Below are positions 44,731-53,272 of a DNA stretch of 64,000 bases, one piece after another. Each line of letters begins with the position of its first letter. Position 1 is the stretch's first letter. Source of the DNA: Mucilaginibacter saanensis (GTDB lineage: Bacteria; Bacteroidota; Bacteroidia; Sphingobacteriales; Sphingobacteriaceae); assembly GCF_014200575.1 (NCBI RefSeq), contig NZ_JACHBZ010000018.1, positions 65,707 to 129,706 of the forward strand. The letters are read 5' to 3'. The notes beneath the pieces are model-generated. The model saw only the letters and a list, made by a program, of their open reading frames with translations. It had not been told where the DNA came from and made no database searches. Position numbers and translations under genes: made by a program.

Positions 44731-44765
44731 TCAAAAGCCAATTATCGTTATGATCTTATAAATAT

Positions 44766-46034
44766 TTACTTTAAGCCACCCAGAACTTCCACCACAGCCA
44801 GTGCTTTAAGCAGGCACTCTTCATATTCCTGCTCGGCATTGGCATGGTAAGTTATAGCGCTCCCTGCATGGAACGACAGGTATTTATTGGCCGCATTATA
44901 GAGCAGACTCCGGATCACTACATTGAAATCAAAATCATTATCGGGGCTTAAATAGCCAATTGCACCCGAATATACACCACGTTTGCTACGCTCATATTGC
45001 TCCATGAGCTGCATTGAACTGATTTTTGGGGCGCCGGTCATGCTCCCCATCGGAAAAGTGTTTTTAATGGCTTGTATGGCTGATAGGCCGTCCTGCAGCT
45101 CGCATACCACGGTTGATATCATCTGGTGTACGTATTGAAAGCTGTAAATACCAAACAGATCTTCTGTTTTAACGGTGCCCTGTTTAGCCGAACGGGTAAG
45201 GTCATTACGTACCAGATCAACAACCATTACGTTTTCCTGTAGCTCTTTGGGGTGGTTGCGCAGTTGCTGTTTTACCAGTTCATCTGCCTCCATATCCGGG
45301 TTTCTTTTGGCAGTGCCCTTGATGGGTTGCGATATTAATTTATTGCCGCGTTTAGCCAAAAAACGCTCGGGCGATGCTCCCAGTATATAATTATCCCGCC
45401 ATTTAAAAAAAGTACTGAACGGGTTAGGCGAAACCTGGTTAAGCTGTGTAAAAATATCCAGCGGATTAATATGCGCTTGTTCGGCAAAAAACTCCTGGCA
45501 AAAGTTGGTTACATATATGTCACCCCGGTTAATATGATCCTGAATACCGGTTACTGCATCTATATATTCCTGTTTACTAAAACGGGGTTGCAGGCTAATG
45601 GCTTGTTGCAGGCTGTTGGCTGTTAGTTGTTGCTGGTCAATAATATCTAAAACCTGTTGCGGCGTGTCGCTGATGATCTCCACTTTATCGCCGGTGATGA
45701 TGATGAGGTGCAATGGTGCAAAAAAGTAAAGATCCGGAAAATGCAATTCATCAGGGTTTGCTGATGACAACCGTTCAATTTCGTTCTTTAAATCATAAGC
45801 CAAAAAGCCGGTTATCCAGCCGGGATTAAGGCCGCGAAAAGCTTCCAGCTCATCAAATGCATTGCCCGCAGGGGCGGCTACCCAAGCCTTGGCTCCAATG
45901 GCTATCAGCGTATCAAACTTGCTGTACGGGTCATTAAAGCCGTTGGAGTCAAGGTAGCAAACCGCATCAAATGTTGTGGCCCATTGCAGGGCTTTTTGTT
46001 TAAATATAGAATGACGGGGCACAGTAACAATCAC
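44766..46034 (-). CDS. pabB: Aminodeoxychorismate synthase component I-like protein
   Basis: A 422-residue chorismate-utilising enzyme. QPIKGTAKRNPDMEADELVK, NVMVVDLVRNDLTRSAK and FPMGSMTGAPKISSMQLMEQ are the core motifs; ending in FHAGSAITYHANAEQEYEE. PabB makes 4-amino-4-deoxychorismate for folate; an anthranilate synthase role is less likely given the K in the PIKGT motif. No glutaminase partner (pabA) is adjacent; the class IV aminotransferase at 61991 might supply the lyase (PabC) role. Confidence 0.85.
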   Translation of the reverse strand: MIVTVPRHSIFKQKALQWATTFDAVCYLDSNGFNDPYSKFDTLIAIGAKAWVAAPAGNAFDELEAFRGLNPGWITGFLAYDLKNEIERLSSANPDELHFPDLYFFAPLHLIIITGDKVEIISDTPQQVLDIIDQQQLTANSLQQAISLQPRFSKQEYIDAVTGIQDHINRGDIYVTNFCQEFFAEQAHINPLDIFTQLNQVSPNPFSTFFKWRDNYILGASPERFLAKRGNKLISQPIKGTAKRNPDMEADELVKQQLRNHPKELQENVMVVDLVRNDLTRSAKQGTVKTEDLFGIYSFQYVHQMISTVVCELQDGLSAIQAIKNTFPMGSMTGAPKISSMQLMEQYERSKRGVYSGAIGYLSPDNDFDFNVVIRSLLYNAANKYLSFHAGSAITYHANAEQEYEECLLKALAVVEVLGGLK

Positions 46035-46051
46035 CCGGTAAAATTAACCAG

Positions 46052-46300
46052 TTAAGCCGAAATTTTTACCGGATGGCCAATTTTATATTTTTCTTCAATA
46101 TAGGTTTCAATGAACTTGCTGAGCTTAATGTTGTATAACTCACAAATTGCATTTAGCTGATCAATATGAACATGGGTTTTAGTGTTTTCCCAATCAATAT
46201 ATGCGTTGCGACTGATATTTAAATAATTCGCCACATATTGCTGAGAATAGTTATGTGACACGCGCAGCTTTCTAAGTGCAATTCCAACTAAGTGATACAT
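46052..46300 (-). CDS. XRE-family transcriptional regulator of the bacteriocin locus
   Basis: An 82-residue helix-turn-helix protein counted from ATG 46300 (MYHLVGIALRKLR). The HTH spans about residues 17-40 (SQQYVANYLNISRNAYIDWE), a Cro/C1-type motif. The frame is open to 46432, but those 44 residues are Phe/Tyr/Asn-rich, unlike the family, and would place a conserved DNA dyad inside coding sequence, so the short form is preferred. It is transcribed away from the peptide genes and ends 17 bases before pabB on the same strand. It is the natural candidate to bind the two dyads. Confidence 0.75.
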   Translation of the reverse strand: MYHLVGIALRKLRVSHNYSQQYVANYLNISRNAYIDWENTKTHVHIDQLNAICELYNIKLSKFIETYIEEKYKIGHPVKISA

Positions 46301-46361
46301 AGGCAAATGTTTATAACAGGTAAAAAATATTGCCATAAACTTATATAATTGATTTTGAAAT

Positions 46362-46432
46362 AACAATACGTTAAAAATATTATCTGTGTAGATATTTTGT
46401 TGCATCTCAATATGCCAAGCAAAAGATGGCAA
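46362..46432 (+). promoter_or_regulatory. Control element copy A (regulator-proximal)
   Basis: AACAATACGTTAAAAATAT (46362-46380), 31 bases, then the dyad ATGCCAAGCAAAAGATGGCAA (46412-46432), whose half-sites TGCCA and TGGCA are separated by 9 bases. The composite recurs as copy B with the same order and almost the same spacing. Confidence 0.6.
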
Positions 46433-46730
46433 TTTTATTAAAAAATGGATGTATTAAATATATATTACGTATAAATAAGCTCCGAATATTGTTGTTTTTG
46501 AAAAAATAAAAAAGTTTGATGTTGCACCCTGCACTCATAAAAGGATTTTTTTTAATTAGTTATAAACATTTGATAATAAGTAATCTGTATCGGTACAAAG
46601 CTGCAATGTTGTGTTTAAGCTATTTATGGCTATTAATAGTTATAGTTAAACACTCGTTGGTTTAATATATATATAATGTATTTAGTAGTTAAAAATTAAA
46701 CACTATATGTTAGGTGGTTAATTTAATAAT
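46433..46730. other. AT-rich spacer between the two control elements
   Basis: About 300 bases with very high A+T content. It contains two TTAAACACT words (about 46647 and 46697), but no double-glycine peptide frame and no strong hairpin. Confidence 0.4.
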
Positions 46731-46801
46731 AACAATATGTTAAAAATATGGAATTGTTAAATTTTACCTAAAAAATAATATGCCAAGTAACAGGTGGCAA
46801 A
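46731..46801 (+). promoter_or_regulatory. Control element copy B (peptide-proximal)
   Basis: AACAATATGTTTAAAAATAT (46731-46750), 30 bases, then ATGCCAAGTAACAGGTGGCAA (46781-46801). The dyad matches copy A at 18 of 21 bases with both half-sites preserved. TAAATTTT at 46759 is a near match to the -7 box, which would put the dyad at the start of transcription, about 100 bases before the first peptide gene. Confidence 0.6.
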
Positions 46802-46903
46802 TAAAAAAAATGAACCCGGTAGATTGCGTTATGCTTGGCCAGCAGCAGGGGATGCCGAAAACCTTAAAAAGAGTAGGTAGCAAAAAAATAATCTAAATAC
46901 AAA

Positions 46904-47074
46904 ATGCAAAGTTTATCACTAAATGACATGGAACTTGTTAGTATGTCTGAATTTGAATTGGAAGAAATTGACGGCGGAAAAGTACCTGCCTGGGTTATCA
47001 TCGGTGCAATAGGCGTTATATGCCCGCTTGCTGGTGTTGCTGCCGCCGTTGGTTATTTAGCCAACAGACAATAG
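46904..47074 (+). CDS. Double-glycine leader bacteriocin-like peptide 1
   Basis: A 56-codon gene. Leader of 25 residues ends in FELEEIDGG, the canonical double-glycine signal read by C39 peptidase transporters. The predicted 31-residue core starts KVPAWVIIGAIG, is hydrophobic and glycine/alanine-rich, has one cysteine (CPLAG), and ends in YLANRQ. The small-membrane-active composition and leader fit class II (possibly two-peptide) bacteriocins. First of three such genes, followed by the C39 exporter. Not similar in core to peptides 2 and 3 beyond composition. Confidence 0.85.
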   Translation: MQSLSLNDMELVSMSEFELEEIDGGKVPAWVIIGAIGVICPLAGVAAAVGYLANRQ

Positions 47075-47120
47075 TCTTTATTAATCAATTCAATTTTTTT
47101 AAAACTAAACTAAGAAAACC

Positions 47121-47303
47121 ATGAATACTCTTGAAAGATATGACAATATGGAAGTTGTAGCCTTGTCTGACTACGAATTAGCAGAAACCGAAGGCGGTTT
47201 TTGGCCAGTAGTTATAGCTGCAGCTGCATTGGCCGTAGCTGTATGGAATGCCGGTTATACCATTGGTAAAGACCTTGCCAACAGGGATAACGCTGCTAAG
47301 TAA
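47121..47303 (+). CDS. Double-glycine leader bacteriocin-like peptide 2
   Basis: A 60-residue precursor. The leader (26 residues) ends in YELAETEGG; the core of 34 residues begins FWPVVIAAAALAVAVW, has one predicted membrane helix and a GYTIG (GxxxG) motif, and ends in the charged tail GKDLANRDNAAK. Class II-like features, no cysteines. The tail is nearly base-for-base identical to that of peptide 3, showing recent duplication. Confidence 0.85.
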   Translation: MNTLERYDNMEVVALSDYELAETEGGFWPVVIAAAALAVAVWNAGYTIGKDLANRDNAAK

Positions 47304-47333
47304 TCATACACCTAAACTTAAAACTAAAACCAC

Positions 47334-47507
47334 ATGAATACTCTTGAATTAAATCCTAACATGGATCTGGTTGCATTATCAGACCATGAATTGGAAGAAA
47401 TTGATGGTGGCTTCTGGATAGCATTGGCTGCCTTAGCAGTTGCTGTTTGGTCTGCAGGTTATACTATTGGTAAAGACCTTGCCAACAGGGATAACGCCGC
47501 TAAATAA
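47334..47507 (+). CDS. Double-glycine leader bacteriocin-like peptide 3
   Basis: A 57-residue precursor beginning MNTLELNPNMDL. The leader (26 residues) ends in HELEEIDGG; the 31-residue core begins FWIALAALAVAVWSAGYTIG and ends in the same GKDLANRDNAAK as peptide 2. Three residues shorter in the core than peptide 2. Paralogue of peptide 2 in tandem, 30 bases after it. Expected to be cleaved after GG and exported by the same transporter. Confidence 0.85.
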   Translation: MNTLELNPNMDLVALSDHELEEIDGGFWIALAALAVAVWSAGYTIGKDLANRDNAAK

Positions 47508-47520
47508 CCATTTGTTAATA

Positions 47521-47560
47521 AACAGGCTGCCATGTATTTGGCAACCTGTTTTAAATTTTA
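47521..47560 (+). terminator. Hairpin after the peptide genes (possible partial terminator)
   Basis: AACAGG-C-TGCCA pairs with TGGCA-A-CCTGTT around the loop TGTATT, one internal mismatch, followed by TTTTAAATTTTA. It sits just before the next gene of the same direction, so it could lower transcription of the export genes relative to the peptides. Confidence 0.6.
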
Positions 47561-47563
47561 ATA

Positions 47564-47755
47564 ATGATGGATACTAAAGAACAACTAAAATCAATCATGA
47601 CGAATTCTGAAAAGCTACAGGATTTCCTGACCCGGAAAGATGTTACCATACTTTTGGTAATATGTTTAATGTATTTTGTCTGGACGTTTTCATATAAACT
47701 GGGAAAAGATCTGGCTTTCAGAGATATGGGTAAACAGCCTATCGAAAATAAATAG
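47564..47755 (+). CDS. 63-residue single-helix protein, candidate immunity or accessory protein
   Basis: Starts ATGATG at 47564; no double-glycine leader. Residues 1-26 are charged and cytosolic-looking, about 27-45 form one transmembrane helix (VTILLVICLMYFVWTFSYK), and the tail GKDLAFRDMGKQPIENK repeats the GKDLANRD tail of peptides 2 and 3. Aligned over 19 residues from VW to RD, it matches peptide 2 at 10 positions. In class II loci a small membrane protein after the peptides is usually the immunity protein; this resemblance is unusual. Alternatively it is a leaderless peptide relative. Confidence 0.7.
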   Translation: MMDTKEQLKSIMTNSEKLQDFLTRKDVTILLVICLMYFVWTFSYKLGKDLAFRDMGKQPIENK

Positions 47756-47820
47756 AGTATTCACATCCTGTAACTAATGTATCTACAGTATTTAATCAGG
47801 GATTTTTTTAGTCATCAGTT

Positions 47821-48981
47821 ATGTCAATAACCACGTTTGATCCCCACAATGCCATCAACTATAAATACCAGATCAATACCCGCAGTAAAATTTTATATGC
47901 TGTGGTGCTGGTAAGCCTGATGCTTTGTATAGGCAGTTTGCCCTACTTTCATACCAAGATCAGTATTGCCGGTACAGGTATTCTGCAAAGCTCTTTTGAA
48001 CATATAGAGCTACAGGTGCCATCAAGCGGCAGGCTAATGAAATTAAATATGTTTGATAACCAAAAGCTAAAAAAGGGCGATACCCTAATGGTTATTGACG
48101 CGGCCTTACCCCGCGAGCAAAACGATTTGCTGCAAACCAGGGTACAGCAGTTAAATACACTGTTAAGCGATATTGATGTTTTGTTGCGCCACTCAAATAC
48201 TGCGCTCAAAACTCCTAACCCTAACCTTAAAAGCGGACAATACAATGCCTCATGGCAACAATATATACAAGAACTGCAGGGCAGCGAAGTTGCAAAGGAA
48301 CAAGCCGAAAGCACCTTTAAACGCTATGATATCCTATATCAGAATAAAGTGCTTACCGCGGCTGAATACGAAAAATACAAGTTTGAACTGGAGCAGGCTA
48401 AATCTGCCTTTGCGATGATTGGCCGGCGGTATAATGCCCAATGGCAGGTTGACGCTAACCAATACCGTAACGAATTACGCCAACTACAAAGTCAACAGGC
48501 CGATATTAATGATCAAAAGAAGCACTATATACTTAAATCGCCCATTAGTGGTTCGCTACAAAATCTTACAGGGTTACAAACAGGAGCCTTTGTTTTTGCC
48601 AATCAAAAAGTAGCCGAAATATCGCCGGATACCAATCTATTAGCTTTTTGCTATATCAAACCTACTGATATTGGGCTTATTCACAAAGGGCAGCAGGTGC
48701 GTTTTCAGATTGATGCTTTTAACTATAACCAATGGGGCTTATTAACCGGAAAGGTGATTGATATATCAGACGATATTATTGTTTTGAATAACAATGTTCC
48801 TGTTTTTAAGGTAAAGTGTAGCCTTGACAAAAGCTTTCTGCAATTAAAAAATGGCTATAAAGGCTATTTGAAAAAGGGAATGAGCTTTAGCAGTCGTTTT
48901 GCCGTTACCGAGCGCAGCCTGTATCAATTATTATATGACAAGGTTGATGATTGGGTAAACCCCAACATCATATCAAAATAA
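47821..48981 (+). CDS. HlyD-family secretion adaptor
   Basis: A 386-residue membrane fusion protein: short cytosolic N-terminus, one transmembrane helix at 24-43, a lipoyl-like domain (GSSGRLMKLNMFDNQ region and LKSPISGSLQNLTG), a coiled-coil hairpin at about 95-230 and a beta-barrel C-terminus. It would link the C39 exporter to an outer-membrane exit. No TolC-like gene is in the locus, so an outer-membrane partner must come from elsewhere. 65 bases after the 63-residue gene. Confidence 0.85.
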   Translation: MSITTFDPHNAINYKYQINTRSKILYAVVLVSLMLCIGSLPYFHTKISIAGTGILQSSFEHIELQVPSSGRLMKLNMFDNQKLKKGDTLMVIDAALPREQNDLLQTRVQQLNTLLSDIDVLLRHSNTALKTPNPNLKSGQYNASWQQYIQELQGSEVAKEQAESTFKRYDILYQNKVLTAAEYEKYKFELEQAKSAFAMIGRRYNAQWQVDANQYRNELRQLQSQQADINDQKKHYILKSPISGSLQNLTGLQTGAFVFANQKVAEISPDTNLLAFCYIKPTDIGLIHKGQQVRFQIDAFNYNQWGLLTGKVIDISDDIIVLNNNVPVFKVKCSLDKSFLQLKNGYKGYLKKGMSFSSRFAVTERSLYQLLYDKVDDWVNPNIISK

Positions 48982-49078
48982 ACTATTCCCGGGATAGCCC
49001 TAAGAGGGCAAAGGGCTTTTACAATTAACTTATACGTTGGCTTATTAACAGATCTGGATTTTTTTACGGCATATTGGT

Positions 49079-51256
49079 ATGAGTATTAAAGTAAAACAAA
49101 GAGATATAACTGATTGCGGCGCGGCTTGCCTGGTATCAGTTGCGGCACATTATAAACTGAACCTGCCGGTTGCACGCATACGCCAGATGGCAGGTACGGA
49201 TAAAAAAGGAACCAACGCCCTCGGCATGATTGAGGCTGCTCAAAAATTGGGGTTCGAGGCAAAGGGGGTTAAAGGGCCCTTTGAAAGCTTGTTTAAAATA
49301 CCCAAGCCATCCATAGCACATGTTATTGTTAAAAACGGCCTTCATCATTTTGTGGTAATATATAAATGTACCGACAGTTATATTGAAATTATGGATCCGG
49401 GCGATGGCCAGATGCATCGCAAAACCCATGATGATTTTAAAAAGGAATGGACGGGGATTTTGATCCTTTTACTACCGGGCGAGGAGTTTCAGATCGGCAA
49501 TCAAAAAATACCTGTCAGAAACCGTTTCTGGAATTTGATAAAACCGCACAAAGGCATATTGATACAGGCGCTTTTTGGTGCGTTAATATATACTATTCTG
49601 GGTTTGTCAACTTCGGTATTTGTACAAAAGCTGGTTGATTTTGTTTTGGTTGAGGGTAACCGCAACCTGCTCAATATGATGAGCATCGCCATGATTGTTT
49701 TGCTGGTGGTGCAATTAATGGTAGGTACCATAAAAACTATTTTTACCATAAGAACCGGGCAAATGATTGATGCCCAGTTGATATTGGGTTATTATAAACA
49801 CCTGTTAAAACTGCCACAACAATTTTTTGATACCATGCGGGTGGGCGAAATTATATCAAGGATAAATGATGCCGTAAAAATCAGGGTTTTTCTGAACGAT
49901 GTAAGTATTAACTTTTTGCTCAATATCTTCATCGTTGTTTTTTCGTTTGTGATGATGTTTACCTATTACTGGAAGCTGGCCCTGCTGATGCTTGCGGTGA
50001 TACCTTTATATGGCGCTATATATTTTATAACCAACAAGCTCAACAAAAAATCGCAGCGCAAACTTATGGAGGAGAGTGCCGACCTGGAAGCGCAACTGGT
50101 AGAGAGCTTAAACTCGGTAGGTACCATTAAGCGCTTTGGTTTGGAGGAACATGCCAATGAAAAAACCGAAGCCCGTTTCGTTAAGCTTTTGGGCAGTGTT
50201 TATAAATCGGGTTTAAATACTGTTTTTTCGTCAACCTCGTCAGAAATGTTATCACGTTTACTAACCATTATTTTATTATGGTTTGGTGCCGGTTATGTGC
50301 TGGATAATCAAATAACCCCCGGCGAGTTGCTATCATTTTACACACTGATAGGTTATTTTACCAGTCCTATATCGTCATTAATTGATATGAACAAAACCGT
50401 TCAGGATGCTATAATTGCCTCAGACCGGCTTTTTGAAATTATGGACCTGGAACGCGAACAGGAAGAAAATCAAATTGATTTAACGCCTGATAAACTGGGC
50501 GATATCTATTTTGAACAGGTATCGTTTCGGTATGGTACCCGGGTTAAGGTTTTTGATGAGCTTAACTTAACCATACCTAAGGGAAAGTTTACTGCCATTG
50601 TGGGCGAGAGCGGCTCGGGTAAATCGACGTTATTATCATTACTGCAAAATATTTATCCTATTCAAAAGGGTAATATCTCTATAGGGAAGTACAATTTAAA
50701 ATATATTAAAAATTCATCCTTACGCCAGGTGGTTGCGGTGGTTCCGCAACAAATTGACCTGTTTGCCGGTAACGTAATTGATAATATTGCCGTTGGCGAT
50801 TATGAACCCAATATACAAAAGGTAATAGATATAGCCACCCAAATTGGCATCATCGGTTTTATTGAAAGCCTGCCCAATGGTTTTCAAACTTACCTGGGCG
50901 AGAATGGCGCCAGCTTATCAGGAGGGCAAAAACAAAGGCTTGCCATTGCCCGCGCCTTGTACCGCAACCCTGAAGTGTTGATCCTTGACGAGGCGACATC
51001 ATCCCTTGATTCGGCTGCGGAGCAATACATTCAGAGTGCTATTAATGTGCTGTTGAGTTTAAATAAAACGGTAATTGTAATTGCCCACAGGCTTACTACC
51101 ATTTATAACGCCGATAAGATTGTGGTACTGGATAAAGGAAAGGTGGTTGAGGAGGGAACCCACCAGGCATTGTATGACCAGGAAAAATTCTACTTTAATT
51201 TATGGAACCAGCAGTTCCCGATGTTTGATACATTTTTGAAACCGGTAACAAAATAA
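49079..51256 (+). CDS. Peptidase-containing ABC transporter (C39 type)
   Basis: A 725-residue PCAT. N-terminal C39 peptidase with Gln7, catalytic Cys13 (TDCGAACLVS), His90 (HHFVVIYK) and Asp106 (MDPGDG); six-helix membrane domain from about 155 to 440; ATPase domain with Walker A GESGSGKST at 509-517, signature LSGGQ at 613-617 and DEATSSLDS. All catalytic residues are present. The peptidase would remove the double-glycine leaders while the transporter exports the cores. Last gene of the locus. Confidence 0.93.
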   Translation: MSIKVKQRDITDCGAACLVSVAAHYKLNLPVARIRQMAGTDKKGTNALGMIEAAQKLGFEAKGVKGPFESLFKIPKPSIAHVIVKNGLHHFVVIYKCTDSYIEIMDPGDGQMHRKTHDDFKKEWTGILILLLPGEEFQIGNQKIPVRNRFWNLIKPHKGILIQALFGALIYTILGLSTSVFVQKLVDFVLVEGNRNLLNMMSIAMIVLLVVQLMVGTIKTIFTIRTGQMIDAQLILGYYKHLLKLPQQFFDTMRVGEIISRINDAVKIRVFLNDVSINFLLNIFIVVFSFVMMFTYYWKLALLMLAVIPLYGAIYFITNKLNKKSQRKLMEESADLEAQLVESLNSVGTIKRFGLEEHANEKTEARFVKLLGSVYKSGLNTVFSSTSSEMLSRLLTIILLWFGAGYVLDNQITPGELLSFYTLIGYFTSPISSLIDMNKTVQDAIIASDRLFEIMDLEREQEENQIDLTPDKLGDIYFEQVSFRYGTRVKVFDELNLTIPKGKFTAIVGESGSGKSTLLSLLQNIYPIQKGNISIGKYNLKYIKNSSLRQVVAVVPQQIDLFAGNVIDNIAVGDYEPNIQKVIDIATQIGIIGFIESLPNGFQTYLGENGASLSGGQKQRLAIARALYRNPEVLILDEATSSLDSAAEQYIQSAINVLLSLNKTVIVIAHRLTTIYNADKIVVLDKGKVVEEGTHQALYDQEKFYFNLWNQQFPMFDTFLKPVTK

Positions 51257-51273
51257 TAAAGCGGGATAAAAGG

Positions 51274-51325
51274 GTATAAACAAAAAAAGCAAATTGAAAT
51301 TTCAATTTGCTTTTTTTGTTTATAC
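51274..51325. terminator. 52-nt perfect palindrome, bidirectional terminator
   Basis: GTATAAAC, seven A, GCAAATTGAAA and its exact reverse complement, with no loop mismatch. It lies between the convergent exporter and purA and gives a T-run in both directions. Confidence 0.9.
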
Positions 51326-51341
51326 TGTGGAGTATTGATGT

Positions 51342-52619
<1,278 letters not shown>

Positions 52620-52653
52620 TTATGTAATTTCAGAGTAATAATATTAAGGGTGG

Positions 52654-52661
52654 CAAAGTTA
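52654..52661 (-). promoter_or_regulatory. -7 box TAACTTTG of purA
   Basis: A perfect TAnnTTTG on the minus strand 34 bases before the purA start. It overlaps the fur stop codon. Confidence 0.45.
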
Positions 52662-53126
52662 TGCTTTTCTGTCACAATTACCCTCTCTTAATTTTGAGCA
52701 ATTGCCGTAAAGATTTAAGGAGTGGTGTTTGATGTCAAATTTTAAAATATCGCCCATCATGCTTTGTATCTGCTGTATACGCGGGTCGCAAAATTCAACA
52801 ACCTTGCCGCAGTCAATACAAATAATATGGTCATGCTGTTTATAGCCGTATGATTTTTCAAACTGGGCCATGTTTTTGCCAAACTGGTGTTTAGTCACCA
52901 GATCGCATGATACCAGCAACTCCAGCGTATTGTATACGGTGGCGCGGCTTACGCGGTATTTTTTATTTTTCATGTGGATGTATAACGATTCCACATCAAA
53001 ATGATCAGTACGCGAATAAATTTCTTCGAGTATAGCAAAACGCTCGGGTGTTTTACGCAGGTTTTTATTTTCAAGATAAGCTTCGAAAATTTTTTTAACC
53101 AGCGCTATAGTATCCTGTTGAGGCAT
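52659..53126 (-). CDS. fur: Fur-family transcriptional regulator
   Basis: A 155-residue metal-dependent repressor: winged helix in residues 15-85 ([20 protein letters not shown] and [20 protein letters not shown]), then a dimerisation domain with the metal motifs [17 protein letters not shown], including a CxxC zinc pair. Clades Fur, PerR and Zur cannot be separated firmly by eye; Fur or PerR are the likeliest. Confidence 0.9.
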   Translation of the reverse strand: MPQQDTIALVKKIFEAYLENKNLRKTPERFAILEEIYSRTDHFDVESLYIHMKNKKYRVSRATVYNTLELLVSCDLVTKHQFGKNMAQFEKSYGYKQHDHIICIDCGKVVEFCDPRIQQIQSMMGDILKFDIKHHSLNLYGNCSKLREGNCDRKA

Positions 53127-53144
53127 AATAGTCTATTAAGGGAA

Positions 53145-53152
53145 CAAAGTTA
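53145..53152 (-). promoter_or_regulatory. -7 box TAACTTTG of fur
   Basis: A perfect TAnnTTTG on the minus strand 18 bases before the fur start. Confidence 0.45.
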
Positions 53153-53158
53153 TTAATA

Positions 53159-53268
53159 AAAGATAGAATCAGGAAATGAGAATCAAGCGACAAGAGCTGA
53201 TAAGCAAAAAAATGTTTCTGAGCTGATTTTTAACAACTTATTTCCTGACTCTTATTTCTTGTGTCTTT
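53159..53268. repeat. Degenerate inverted repeat GAATCAGGAAATGAG / CTTATTTCCTGACTCT
   Basis: GATAGAATCAGGAAATGAGAATCAAG in the left arm faces CTTATTTCCTGACTCTTATTTCTTG in the right, imperfectly. The words resemble those in the nuoH-nuoI spacer. Confidence 0.45.
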
Positions 53269-53272
53269 CTTT

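Noticed and set aside
46301..46432. N-terminal extension of 44 residues for the XRE regulator
   Set aside because: Composition (Phe, Tyr, Asn-rich) is unlike this family and it would read through the conserved TGCCA-N9-TGGCA dyad; the ATG at 46300 gives a normal small HTH protein.
46781..46804. ATG frame starting in control element B
   Set aside because: It stops after seven codons, so the ATG is simply part of the dyad sequence.
48996..49017. Hairpin AGCCCT/AGGGCT between hlyD and the ABC transporter
   Set aside because: Only six base pairs, with no T-run of note; too weak to call a terminator.
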